From JAFAXD01 sp963833605 (GTDB lineage: Bacteria; Pseudomonadota; Alphaproteobacteria; Rhizobiales; Xanthobacteraceae), in assembly GCA_963833605.1 (NCBI GenBank), contig CAWHYZ010000028.1:62001-126000 (forward strand): a stretch of DNA of 64,000 bases. Reading direction: 5' to 3'. Each line of letters begins with the position of its first letter. Positions within the stretch are counted from its first letter, which is position 1. The position numbers were made by a program, and so were the translations under genes. Below, piece by piece: positions 1-8,137 of the stretch. The notes under the pieces were generated by a model, which was not told the DNA's origin, did not search any database, and saw only the letters and a program-made list of their open reading frames with translations.

Positions 1-759
1 ATCCCGGAGACCCAGAGCCAGGAGAAGAAGGATACGCTGCGGCTGTGCGGCGCCGAACTTGTGGAAGTTCCCGCCGTGCCCTACGCCAACCCCAACAACT
101 ATGTGAGGCTGTCCGGCCGGCTCGCAGCCGATCTCGCCAAGACCGAACCGAACGGCGCGATCTGGGCCAACCAGTTCGACAATGTCGCCAACCGCGACGG
201 CCATGTCGTCACCACCGGACCGGAAATCTGGCGGCAGACCGACGGCAAGGTCGACGGGTTCACCTGCGCGGTCGGCACCGGCGGCACCCTCGCGGGCGTC
301 GCGATCGCGCTCAAGGAGCGCAATGCCAAGGTCAGGATCGCACTGTCCGATCCCAGGGGGGCGTCGCTCTACAACTACTACACCAAGGGTGTGCTGAAAG
401 CGGAAGGCTCCTCAATCACCGAAGGCATCGGCCAAAGTCGCATCACCAAGAATCTCGAAGGCGCGCCGATCGACGTGGCCTATCAGATCCCCGACGAGGA
501 AGCGGTGCCGATCATCTTCGACCTCTTGGAGCATGAAGGCCTCTGCCTCGGCGGCTCGTCGGGTATCAATGTCGGCGGCGCAATCCGGCTCGCCAAGGAA
601 CTCGGCCCCGGACACACGATCGTCACCGTGCTCGCCGACTACGGCACACGCTACTTGTCGAAACTGTTTGATCCGAAATTCCTGCGCGCGAAGGATCTGC
701 CGGTGCCGGCCTGGCTGGAGCGTCGTTCGAATATCAAGGTTCCCTTCGAAAAGGCATAG
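1..759 (+). CDS. cysK: Cysteine synthase A (O-acetylserine sulfhydrylase), 3' part only
   Basis: The reading frame is open from base 1, so the 5' end of the gene lies outside the window. About 252 residues of a fold-type II PLP enzyme are visible. It would make cysteine from O-acetylserine and sulfide in the cytoplasm. The phosphate-cupping glycine loop (GTGGTLAG) sits in the middle, and the late SSGIN segment near residue 190 of the visible part is typical of cysteine synthases. The N-terminal lysine that binds PLP is not in view. The stop is 2 bases before the start of the sulfurtransferase gene, so the two are probably cotranscribed in a sulfur-assimilation operon. A cystathionine beta-synthase-like role cannot be excluded from this half alone. 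Confidence 0.9.
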   Translation: MPETQSQEKKDTLRLCGAELVEVPAVPYANPNNYVRLSGRLAADLAKTEPNGAIWANQFDNVANRDGHVVTTGPEIWRQTDGKVDGFTCAVGTGGTLAGVAIALKERNAKVRIALSDPRGASLYNYYTKGVLKAEGSSITEGIGQSRITKNLEGAPIDVAYQIPDEEAVPIIFDLLEHEGLCLGGSSGINVGGAIRLAKELGPGHTIVTVLADYGTRYLSKLFDPKFLRAKDLPVPAWLERRSNIKVPFEKA

Positions 760-761
760 TC

Positions 762-1619
762 ATGGCGGAGCAATCGACAAGCCACTGGCTGGTGAGCCCA
801 CAATGGCTCGCCGCCCGCCTCGGGGAGAGCGATGTGGTCGTGGTCGATGGCTCGTTCTATCTGCCGGCCATGCAACGCGACGCGGCCGCCGAGTATCTCG
901 CCGGACACATCCCGGGCGCCGTGCGCTTCGACATCGATGAGATCGCCGACAAATCGATTCCGCTGCCCCACATGCTCCCCTCGCCCGAGCAGTTCGCGCA
1001 GGCTGCCGGCGCGCTCGGCATTTCGGAGCGCGACACGATCGTGGTCTATGACGGCGCCGGTCTGTTTTCGTCGCCGCGGGTGTGGTGGACGTTTCGCCTG
1101 TTTGGTGCGGACAATGTCTTCATCCTTGATGGCGGCCTGCCGAAATGGAAAGCCGAAGGCCGCCCGCTGCAATCCGGGCCGGTGAAGCGGGAGCCGCGCG
1201 TCTTCAAGGCGCGTACGCCCGCAAAGATCGTGGCGGCACTTGCCGACGTGCAGGCAGCGCTGGCGAGCCGATCGGCCCAGGTCGTCGATGCGCGGTCGGC
1301 GGACCGCTTCCGCGGCGAGGCGCCGGAGCCGCGCCCCGGCGTGCGGCCAGGCCACATCCCCGGCTCGCGTAACGTGCCTTCCAGCACCCTGATCGCGAAC
1401 GGAACGTTGAAGTCGCCAGGCGAACTCGCCGCCGCGTTCAAGGCCGGTGGCGTCGATGTCGATGCGCCGATCATCACCAGCTGCGGCTCTGGCGTGTCGG
1501 CCGCCATCCTGTGGCTCGCGCTCGACGCCATCGGCAAGCTGCCGCAGGCGCTCTATGACGGCTCCTGGTCGGAATGGGGCGCGCGCACGGACCTGCCGGC
1601 CGCCACCGGCAATGCTTGA
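762..1619 (+). CDS. sseA: 3-mercaptopyruvate / thiosulfate sulfurtransferase (tandem rhodanese)
   Basis: This 285-residue protein has two rhodanese domains, about residues 10-140 and 165-280. The first is the inactive N-terminal copy. The second carries the active-site loop CGSGVSA near residue 240, the CGSGVT-type loop of 3-mercaptopyruvate sulfurtransferases, whose Cys carries the persulfide. The family moves sulfur from mercaptopyruvate (or thiosulfate) to thiol acceptors or cyanide. No signal peptide is visible, so it should be cytoplasmic. It starts 2 bases after cysK, which supports cotranscription and a role linking cysteine synthesis with cysteine-sulfur turnover. The length is normal for the family. 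Confidence 0.9.
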   Translation: MAEQSTSHWLVSPQWLAARLGESDVVVVDGSFYLPAMQRDAAAEYLAGHIPGAVRFDIDEIADKSIPLPHMLPSPEQFAQAAGALGISERDTIVVYDGAGLFSSPRVWWTFRLFGADNVFILDGGLPKWKAEGRPLQSGPVKREPRVFKARTPAKIVAALADVQAALASRSAQVVDARSADRFRGEAPEPRPGVRPGHIPGSRNVPSSTLIANGTLKSPGELAAAFKAGGVDVDAPIITSCGSGVSAAILWLALDAIGKLPQALYDGSWSEWGARTDLPAATGNA

Positions 1620-1631
1620 AAATGTTTGGTC

Positions 1632-1674
1632 GCATTTTCTGCGGAAAACCGGATTCCACTTTTCCGGAAAATGC
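1632..1674. repeat. Palindromic intergenic repeat between convergent genes
   Basis: An imperfect inverted repeat: the outer arms GCATTTTC / GAAAATGC and the inner arms GGAAAA / TTTTCC flank a CCGGATTCCAC core. It has the same design as the element at 13753-13799, a repeat common between genes in Bradyrhizobium-like genomes. It lies just after sseA and abuts the stop of the convergent Bug gene, so it may act as a bidirectional transcription end. Confidence 0.6.
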
Positions 1675-1676
1675 TT

Positions 1677-2651
1677 CTATTGCGTTGCCAGATTGAGCGA
1701 GCGCACGATCGGCCGCCACACCTGTTGCTCGTTGTGAATGAACTGCGTTGTTTGATCGGGCGACATCGGCCGCACGAAGGTGCCGAGATCCTGGAAGCTT
1801 TTGCGCAGCTCCGGCAGATCGAGCACCGTAAGCAGATCCTTGTTGACCTGACGCACGATCGGCTCCGGCGTTCCGGCCGGCGCCATCAGGGCAAACCAGC
1901 CCATCGCCTCCAGCCCCGGGACCGTCTCGGCCGCCGTCGGCAGGTTGGGAAAATTGGGAAGCCGCTTGGCTGACGCAACGGCGAGCACCTTGATCGAGCC
2001 GCCCTGCATGGCGCCCGCGAGCGCGCCGATGCTCTCGACGATCATCGAAATGCGCCCGCCCATGAGATCCTGCAGGCCGGCGGCGGCGCCCGGATAGGGC
2101 ACGAAGGTGAGGTCGGCGCCGGTCTCCTTGCGCAGCCGCTCGACGGTCAGGTGCGGAAACGTGCCGCGCGAGTTGGCGGCGTAGAGCAGTTCGCCCGGCC
2201 GCCGTTTCGACAACGCGACCAGCTCCGGCAGCGTGGCCACGCCGAGTGTCGGCGTGACACCGAAGACCATCGGCTGTTCGCCCATGAGCCCGATGCGGAC
2301 GAAGTCGCGATCGAGATCGATCGGCAGGTTTGGAAAGATCTCCGGCATGATCAGGAACGTCGAGGTGGCGGCCATGTAGAGCGTGTAGCCGTCCGGCGCC
2401 GCCGCTGCCGCCGTCCGGGCGGCCGCGCTGCCGCCGGCTCCCGGCTGGTTGATGATCACGATCTGCTGGCGCCACAACCGGCTGAGATGATCCGCCACGA
2501 TCCGGCCGATCACGTCGGGACCGCTGCCGGCAGCGCCCTGGGTGACGAGCTTGACCGGCCGCTCCGGATAGGTCTGCGCCCGAGCGGCCACGGTCATCAG
2601 CGCGACGACGACAGACAGGACGATCACACCCAGCGCGTTGCGGCCCTTCAT
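1677..2651 (-). CDS. Tripartite tricarboxylate transporter substrate-binding protein (Bug family)
   Basis: The 324-residue periplasmic solute receptor is called from the ATG at 2651, which follows a GGAGGGA ribosome-binding site. The longer open frame upstream lacks such a site. Residues 1-25 form a signal peptide ending in ARA before QTYPERPV, and the mature start (YPERPVKLV) is the hallmark of Bug proteins. A GSGPDVIGR segment follows, where Bug receptors contact the ligand carboxylate. Family members bind di- and tricarboxylates or other carboxylated compounds. No TctA/TctB membrane genes are next to it, as is common for orphan Bug genes. It is convergent with sseA. The ligand cannot be predicted. 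Confidence 0.88.
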   Translation of the reverse strand: MKGRNALGVIVLSVVVALMTVAARAQTYPERPVKLVTQGAAGSGPDVIGRIVADHLSRLWRQQIVIINQPGAGGSAAARTAAAAAPDGYTLYMAATSTFLIMPEIFPNLPIDLDRDFVRIGLMGEQPMVFGVTPTLGVATLPELVALSKRRPGELLYAANSRGTFPHLTVERLRKETGADLTFVPYPGAAAGLQDLMGGRISMIVESIGALAGAMQGGSIKVLAVASAKRLPNFPNLPTAAETVPGLEAMGWFALMAPAGTPEPIVRQVNKDLLTVLDLPELRKSFQDLGTFVRPMSPDQTTQFIHNEQQVWRPIVRSLNLATQ

Positions 2652-2826
2652 CGTAGTCCCTCCCCGGTTTTCCGTTTCTACCCACGTGCGGCGCCGCCCC
2701 GGCGGGTGAACGGTACACCGTGCGCGCCGGTCACGACAGCTTGTCGCAGAGGCTGTGGAATAGCCAACCACAGGGGTAAGATATTTTGCTATGATTTCAT
2801 CTGCCTAGCGGCGCATGGAGAGAACC

Positions 2827-3864
2827 ATGATCTTTCGCCAGCTCTTCGACAGCGTTTCGGGCACTTACACCTACCTGATCGCCAGCCGCCGCGGCGGCGA
2901 GGCGCTCATCATCGATCCGGTGCTGGAAAAGGTCGACCGCTACCTCCAGCTGGTGCGCGAGCTCGACGTGCGGCTCGTCAAAGCGCTCGACACCCACCTG
3001 CATGCCGACCACATCACCGGGCTTGGCGCGCTGCGCGACCGCACCCAATGCGTCACCGTGATGGGCGAGCAGACCAAGGCCGACGTGGTGTCGATCCGGG
3101 TCGCGGAGGGCGACAAGGTCGAGGTCGAGGGCATCGCACTCGATGCGCTCTACACACCGGGCCACACCGACAATTCCTACAGCTATCTGATGCAGGACCG
3201 CGTCTTCACCGGGGATACGCTCCTGATCCGCGGCACCGGCCGCACCGATTTCCAGAACGGCGACCCGCGCGCGCAGTATGACTCCATCTTCAACAAGTTG
3301 CTGAAGCTCCCCACCGACACGCTGGTATTTCCGGCGCACGATTACAAGGGCGATACGGTCTCCACCATCGGCGAAGAGAAGGCCTGCAATCCGCGCCTGC
3401 AGGTCAAGTCGGTCGACGAATATGTCGACCTGATGAACAACCTCAAACTCGCCAACCCCAAGATGATGGACGTGGCGGTGCCTGCCAACATGCATGTCGG
3501 CCTCGCCCAGGAAGATACCACCCATCAGGAGTGGACGCTCAACGTCGCCCAGGCGATCGACCTCATGGGCAAACCCAACGTCGCCTTCGTCGACCTGCGC
3601 GAGAACGCAGAGCGCAGCAAACACGGCGTGATCCCCAATTCGCTGCACGCCCCCTATGCCGACCTGATGGAGAACGTGCATGCCGGCGGCATGCTGCACG
3701 AATTCGCATGCTCGACCTCCAAACGCCTGCTGTTCTATTGCGCGTTCGGCGAGCGCTCCGCCATGGCGGTGCGCGCCGCCCACGGCGCCGGCCTCGGCGC
3801 GGCATGTCACCTCAAGGGTGGCATCGACGCCTGGAAGAAGGCGGGCGGCCCGCTGACGCGCTGA
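2827..3864 (+). CDS. MBL-fold / rhodanese fusion, persulfide-dioxygenase-like
   Basis: The 345-residue protein is called from the ATG at 2827, with GGAGAG six bases upstream; an in-frame ATG at 2815 is less well placed. Residues 1-230 form a metallo-beta-lactamase fold with THLHADHITG, the later GHTDNSYSY and GDTLLIRGTGRTDFQ segments, and a FPAHDYKG His, all as in ETHE1/persulfide dioxygenases. Residues 255-345 form a rhodanese domain with a CAFGERS active loop containing the catalytic Cys. Such fusions oxidise glutathione persulfide or similar and pass sulfur to sulfite or thiosulfate. The neighbours cysK, sseA and metC fit a sulfide/persulfide detoxification role. The fusion architecture is clear; the exact substrate is inferred. 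Confidence 0.88.
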   Translation: MIFRQLFDSVSGTYTYLIASRRGGEALIIDPVLEKVDRYLQLVRELDVRLVKALDTHLHADHITGLGALRDRTQCVTVMGEQTKADVVSIRVAEGDKVEVEGIALDALYTPGHTDNSYSYLMQDRVFTGDTLLIRGTGRTDFQNGDPRAQYDSIFNKLLKLPTDTLVFPAHDYKGDTVSTIGEEKACNPRLQVKSVDEYVDLMNNLKLANPKMMDVAVPANMHVGLAQEDTTHQEWTLNVAQAIDLMGKPNVAFVDLRENAERSKHGVIPNSLHAPYADLMENVHAGGMLHEFACSTSKRLLFYCAFGERSAMAVRAAHGAGLGAACHLKGGIDAWKKAGGPLTR

Positions 3865-3893
3865 AGCCAGAACGGGCTGAGCAACACATGCAA

Positions 3894-3998
3894 TCCTCGT
3901 CCTGATGAGGATGAAGATGGTGTTTGTTGCTCTGCTCTGCCTCAATTGCGGCTGTAACAACAGATCAACAAACAACGCCCTCGTCCTCAGGATGAGGC
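3894..3998. repeat. Inverted repeat pair between convergent genes
   Basis: Two copies of a CCTCGTCCT...GATGAGG motif, at about 3896-3911 and 3979-3997, face each other, with GTTTGTTG / CAACAAAC arms inside. The 3979-3997 copy is itself a short hairpin. No T-run follows it on either strand, so it is not a classical Rho-independent terminator. It separates the MBL/rhodanese gene from the convergent L,D-transpeptidase-like gene. Confidence 0.5.
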
Positions 3999-4024
3999 CC
4001 AAAAAAATGTGCCGCGCGCATCGG

Positions 4025-5074
4025 TCAGTTCATCACCACGATTTTGGTGCCGACCGGTATGCGATCATAAAGATCGAGCATGTCATCGGTGATGAGTTGA
4101 AAGCCGCCGGATGATTGGTCCCGCCCGATCGCGCTTGCTACATTGGTCGCGCGGATGCGGCACTTGCTGTCTCCCAGAATGAGCGTCGGCACCGTGGCGC
4201 TGTGGCCATCGCGCGCGGACGGCTGGTCGGCCGCCGCGCTGGCGGCTTGCACGCTCGGCTCCGGCCCACCCTCCTTGCGCGCCACCGTGAGCATGCCGGC
4301 GGTATCGTCGCAGTCCGCACCGACGCCGATCGCGTAGCGCAGTGCCGCGGCGTTCTCGTTGACCAGATAGAGCGCGTGCTGCGGCTTGATGATGATGACG
4401 GTGCCGGCCGGATAGGTCGTGCGGTAGTAGACGAGCTGGCGCCGCAGGATATAAGGGATCGTCGCGTCGCTCGCTTCGACCGACGCGCGACGCTCCTCGG
4501 CCGGGCGTGTGCCGGGCGCGACGGCGACCGGGGGCGCCGGCCCCTGGCGCTGGCTCGCGCTCGCATCCGCACTCGGCCTCGCGGCCTGCCGCTGCCAGTA
4601 CGCGTAGCCAACGGCCGCGATGATCAACAGCGCCACGACCGCGACGCCCGCCCGTACGGGCCCCGAGAGCGCCCGCTTGCGCATGCGATCGGCTGCGCCG
4701 GGCCCGGCGCGTGGTTCTGGTTCGACCTCCGGCGCATCGCTTGCCGGCGCCGCAACCGCCAATGGGGCGAGCATGGCGGCGGCACTGCCCGGCGTTGCCG
4801 GCGCACGCGGCCGCGCCGGCCGCCGCGGCGTGTGGAACGCGGCTTCCACCGGCCTCGCGATGTCATCTTCGATCCGCGCGATCGCCGCATTGAGTGCGGC
4901 AAGCTCGATCCTGATGTCCTCCTCGGAAACCGGCGGTTCCATCACCCGCATGCGATTGAACACGGCCTGGCGCGCCCGGTCGTACAGCGCGCGCCGCGCC
5001 GTCTCGCTGTTGTTGTCGAGCTTGGCGATCGCGCTGGTGAGAACCGAGTGGTAGTCAGCCATCCTTCGCTTCAC
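4025..5074 (-). CDS. Membrane-anchored degenerate L,D-transpeptidase-like (YkuD-fold) protein
   Basis: This is a 349-residue protein. A charged N-terminal helix (about 1-90) and a Pro/Ala linker precede one transmembrane segment near 140-160. After a second linker comes a C-terminal YkuD-like domain (about 205-349) ending in LDLYDRIPVGTKIVV, the usual tail of alphaproteobacterial L,D-transpeptidases. The catalytic motif is lost: where the family has H-G and then S-x-G-C-x-R, this protein has R308-A309 and S-S-G-G324-F-Q. It therefore cannot use the normal Cys mechanism and may only bind peptidoglycan. The GTG start at 5074 overlaps the TGA of the upstream binding-protein gene by four bases; an ATG at 5062 is an alternative start. 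Confidence 0.72.
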   Translation of the reverse strand: MKRRMADYHSVLTSAIAKLDNNSETARRALYDRARQAVFNRMRVMEPPVSEEDIRIELAALNAAIARIEDDIARPVEAAFHTPRRPARPRAPATPGSAAAMLAPLAVAAPASDAPEVEPEPRAGPGAADRMRKRALSGPVRAGVAVVALLIIAAVGYAYWQRQAARPSADASASQRQGPAPPVAVAPGTRPAEERRASVEASDATIPYILRRQLVYYRTTYPAGTVIIIKPQHALYLVNENAAALRYAIGVGADCDDTAGMLTVARKEGGPEPSVQAASAAADQPSARDGHSATVPTLILGDSKCRIRATNVASAIGRDQSSGGFQLITDDMLDLYDRIPVGTKIVVMN

Positions 5075-6087
5075 CGGATCGGCGGCGCATATTGGATCCC
5101 GCCATGAGTCCAGAGTTGGTTGATGCCGCGCGGAATGCCGAGTTTCGATCCGGTCCCGACATTGCGCTCGAACACCTCGTCATAATTGCCGACACGCCTG
5201 ATGATGCGCGCCGCCCAGTCGCTGCTCAGCCCGATCTCGGCACCGGCGCTGCCCTCGATCCCGACGAGGCGGCGCACCTCCGGGTTTTCCGAATTCACCG
5301 CCTGCGCGACCGTCTTGGAGCTGACGCCCAATTCCTCGGCGTTGAGCATGGCGAAGTGCGTCCATTGCACGACCTTGAACCAGCGATCATCGCCCTGGCG
5401 CACGGCCGGGCTGAGCGGTTCCTTTGAAATGATATCAGGCAGAATCACATGCTCATCCGGCTTTGCGAGCTTCAGCCGCTGCGCAAACAGCGCCGACGTA
5501 TCGGTGGTGAAGGCGTCGCAGCGGCCGCTGTCGTAGGCTGCGAGCGCCTCGTCCGCGCTTGCAAATATGCTGGGCCGATAGGTCATGTGGTTGGCGGCGA
5601 AGTAGTCGGCGAGATTGAGCTCGCTGGTGGTTGCGGCCTGCAGGCAGATCGATTTGCCGCCGAGCTCCAGCGCGGAGCCCGCCCCCAGGCTCTGCCGAAC
5701 CAGAAAACCCTGACCATCGTAGTAGGTCACCGCGGCAAAATTGATCCCGAGCGCGGTTTCCCGTTCCATCGTCCAGGTGGTGTTGCGCGACAGGAGGTCG
5801 ATCTCGCCGTCCTTGAGCGCGTTCAGCCGATCCTCGTTGGCGAGCGGCCGAAACTCGACCTTGCTCGCATCATCGAAGATCGCGGCGGCCACGGCGCGGC
5901 AGAAATCGACGTCGAAGCCCTGCCAGGCACCCTCCTGATCGCGGACCGCAAAGCCTGGCAGGCCTGGATTGACGCCGCAGATCAGCTTGCCGCGATCCCG
6001 GATGGTCTCGAGTGTCTGCGCCGGCGCGGGCTGCGCGGCTGCCGCAAAGAGCGCCGCCAAGCCGAGAATGCCAAACATCCGTGTCAC
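5071..6087 (-). CDS. Second general amino-acid ABC transporter substrate-binding protein (AapJ-like)
   Basis: The 338-residue periplasmic binding protein has a signal peptide (about 1-23, ending PAPAQ) and a type 3 extracellular solute-binding domain. It closely parallels the aapJ product at 9335-10345: both have GxLxCG near the mature start, a GFDVDFCRA-type loop, a TTWT loop and a C-terminal YDEVFERN-like segment. The GTG at 6087 is preferred because AAAGGA lies about seven bases upstream; an ATG at 6078 also exists. It lies 72 bases after aapP in the same orientation, so the transporter probably has two alternative receptors. The ligand is a polar L-amino acid by family, but specificity is not visible. 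Confidence 0.87.
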   Translation of the reverse strand: MTRMFGILGLAALFAAAAQPAPAQTLETIRDRGKLICGVNPGLPGFAVRDQEGAWQGFDVDFCRAVAAAIFDDASKVEFRPLANEDRLNALKDGEIDLLSRNTTWTMERETALGINFAAVTYYDGQGFLVRQSLGAGSALELGGKSICLQAATTSELNLADYFAANHMTYRPSIFASADEALAAYDSGRCDAFTTDTSALFAQRLKLAKPDEHVILPDIISKEPLSPAVRQGDDRWFKVVQWTHFAMLNAEELGVSSKTVAQAVNSENPEVRRLVGIEGSAGAEIGLSSDWAARIIRRVGNYDEVFERNVGTGSKLGIPRGINQLWTHGGIQYAPPIR

Positions 6088-6159
6088 GGTTGATCCTTTG
6101 CAAGTGACCGTCGGGCCGCGCCGGCGTGGGCATGACGATTGTCGTTGGCCCGGATGGTA

Positions 6160-6945
6160 TCAGACATTTTTGAGAATCTGGCTGAGGAACATCCGCGTCC
6201 GGTCGTGCTGCGGGTTGGAAAAGAATACCTCCGGCGTGTTGACCTCCAGGATCTGGCCGGCATCCATGAACACCATGCGATTGGCCACCTGACGGGCAAA
6301 GCCCATCTCATGGGTCACCACCAGCATGGTCATTCCCTCGCGCGCGAGCTCGACCATGGTGTCGAGCACCTCCTTCACCATTTCGGGATCGAGCGAAGAA
6401 GTTGGCTCGTCAAACATCATGATCTTCGGGTTCATGCACAGCGCCCGCGCAATCGCAACCCGCTGCTGCTGGCCGCCCGACAGTTGCGCCGGATATTTGT
6501 CGGCCTGTTCCGGGATGCGCACCCGGTCGAGAAATTTGCGGGCGACCGCCTCCGCCTCGGGCCTGGACATCTTGCGCACGTAGATCGGCGCAAGCGTACA
6601 GTTTTCCAGCACGGTCAAATGCGGGAACAGGTTGAACTGCTGAAACACCATGCCGACTTCGCGCCTGATCTCGTCGATGCGTTTCAGGTTTTGTGTCAGC
6701 GGCACGCCCTCGACCTTGACCTCGCCGCGCTGATAATCCTCCAGTGCGTTGATGCAGCGGATCAGCGTGGACTTGCCCGAGCCCGACGGTCCGCAGATCA
6801 CCACGCGTTCGCCGTTGCGGACTTTCAGGTTGATGTCGGCAAGCACCTGGAAATTGCCGAACCATTTGTAGAGGCCGGTGATTTCCACGGCAAAACCACC
6901 GCTTTGCTCGGCGTTGGCGGGCGCGCTGTTGGCGGGCTGATCCAT
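6160..6945 (-). CDS. aapP: Amino-acid ABC transporter ATP-binding protein
   Basis: The 261-residue ATPase powers a polar amino-acid importer from the cytoplasmic side. The Walker A (GPSGSGKST) is near residue 53, a Q-loop follows (VFQQFNLFPH), then the signature LSGGQQQR, Walker B (IMMFDEPTS) and H-loop (VVTHEMGF). This arrangement is standard for the GlnQ/AapP/BztD branch. The gene begins 12 bases after the aapM stop and completes the aapJ-Q-M-P order known from Rhizobium leguminosarum. Length and motifs are normal. Confidence 0.95.
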   Translation of the reverse strand: MDQPANSAPANAEQSGGFAVEITGLYKWFGNFQVLADINLKVRNGERVVICGPSGSGKSTLIRCINALEDYQRGEVKVEGVPLTQNLKRIDEIRREVGMVFQQFNLFPHLTVLENCTLAPIYVRKMSRPEAEAVARKFLDRVRIPEQADKYPAQLSGGQQQRVAIARALCMNPKIMMFDEPTSSLDPEMVKEVLDTMVELAREGMTMLVVTHEMGFARQVANRMVFMDAGQILEVNTPEVFFSNPQHDRTRMFLSQILKNV

Positions 6946-6957
6946 GGCGGTTTCCCT

Positions 6958-8136
6958 TCAGCGCCGATCGGCGCGGGCGAGCCGATACTCGATGCGATCG
7001 GCATAGCGCGCCATAAGAAAACAGAACACGAAGTAGAACACCGCCGCGAACGCGTAGCCCGTCGCGCTCGTCACCGGCGTCGCCCATTTCGGATCGACAC
7101 GGGCGACCTCGATGGTCTTCAGAAAATCGAAGATGCCGACGAAGAACACCAGCGTGGTGTCCTTGAACAGGGCGATGAAGCTGTTGAGGATATTGGGGAT
7201 CGTGATCCGCAGCGCTTGCGGCAGGATGATGAACCCCTGCATGCGCCAGAAGCGCAGCCCGAGCGCGCGCGCCGCCTCGTACTGGCCGGATGGAATCGCC
7301 GCCAATCCGGCGCGCACCACTTCGGCCATGTAGGCCGACGAGAACAGCACGATCCCGACCAATGCGCGCAGCAGCTTGTCCGGCGCCCATGCGGGCGGCA
7401 CGAACAGCGGCAGCATGACGCTCGCCATGAACAGGACCGTGATCAGCGGCACACCGCGCACGAACTCGATGAACAGGGTCGAGGCGACCCGCACCACCGG
7501 CAGCGAGGAGCGACGCCCGAGCGCGAGCACGATTCCGAGCGGCAGCGACGCGACTATTCCGACCGTGGTGACGACGACCGTGACCAGCACGCCGCCCCAC
7601 AACGCGGTATCGACCGCCGGCAGGCCGATCAGCGGGAAGCCATTGAGCAGCACGTAGGCGAGGACCGGCATGACCACGAAGAAATAGAGCGCACCGAGCG
7701 CACGCCGCGGCGCGTCGAGCCACAACAGCCAGCCCGCGCCGAACGCAAGCAATGCGAAGAACAGGTCGACCCGCCAGCGTTGCGCAATCGGATAGGACCC
7801 GTAGATGAAGTAGGACAGGCGATCGCGCACGAACGCCCAGCAGGCGCCCTCCACGCCGTCAGGGGACGCGAGACAGGCTTCGCGGTCAGCCCCGCTCCAG
7901 GTCGCGTCGATGAACAGGAAACGGATCACCGGCGGCACCACCCAGGCCAGCAACGCGATCACCGCAACCGTCAGCAGCGTGTTCAGCGGCGACGAAAACA
8001 GGTTCGCCCGCAGCCACCCGATCGGCCCGGCCGCGACCAACGGCGGCGGCAGCACCGGCACGTTCTGGCTGCGCACGAAGACATCGTCCTCGGTCACCGC
8101 TATTTGCACGATGGTGTTTCCGGCGGCGTCCGACAT
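6958..8136 (-). CDS. aapM: Amino-acid ABC transporter permease M
   Basis: This 392-residue inner-membrane permease has an N-terminal membrane helix near 40-65, a large periplasmic insert, and about six further helices. The EAA loop reads EAARALGLRFWRM, the docking site for AapP. The long N-terminal region is typical of AapM/BztC rather than of short HisM-type permeases. The ATG at 8136 is chosen because it follows the aapQ stop by one base (TGAG-ATG). That arrangement suggests translational coupling in the aap operon. Confidence 0.92.
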   Translation of the reverse strand: MSDAAGNTIVQIAVTEDDVFVRSQNVPVLPPPLVAAGPIGWLRANLFSSPLNTLLTVAVIALLAWVVPPVIRFLFIDATWSGADREACLASPDGVEGACWAFVRDRLSYFIYGSYPIAQRWRVDLFFALLAFGAGWLLWLDAPRRALGALYFFVVMPVLAYVLLNGFPLIGLPAVDTALWGGVLVTVVVTTVGIVASLPLGIVLALGRRSSLPVVRVASTLFIEFVRGVPLITVLFMASVMLPLFVPPAWAPDKLLRALVGIVLFSSAYMAEVVRAGLAAIPSGQYEAARALGLRFWRMQGFIILPQALRITIPNILNSFIALFKDTTLVFFVGIFDFLKTIEVARVDPKWATPVTSATGYAFAAVFYFVFCFLMARYADRIEYRLARADRR

Positions 8137-8137
8137 C

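Noticed and set aside
3979..3997. Hairpin after the MBL-rhodanese gene as a Rho-independent terminator
   Set aside because: No T-run follows the stem on either strand; it fits a dispersed repeat better.
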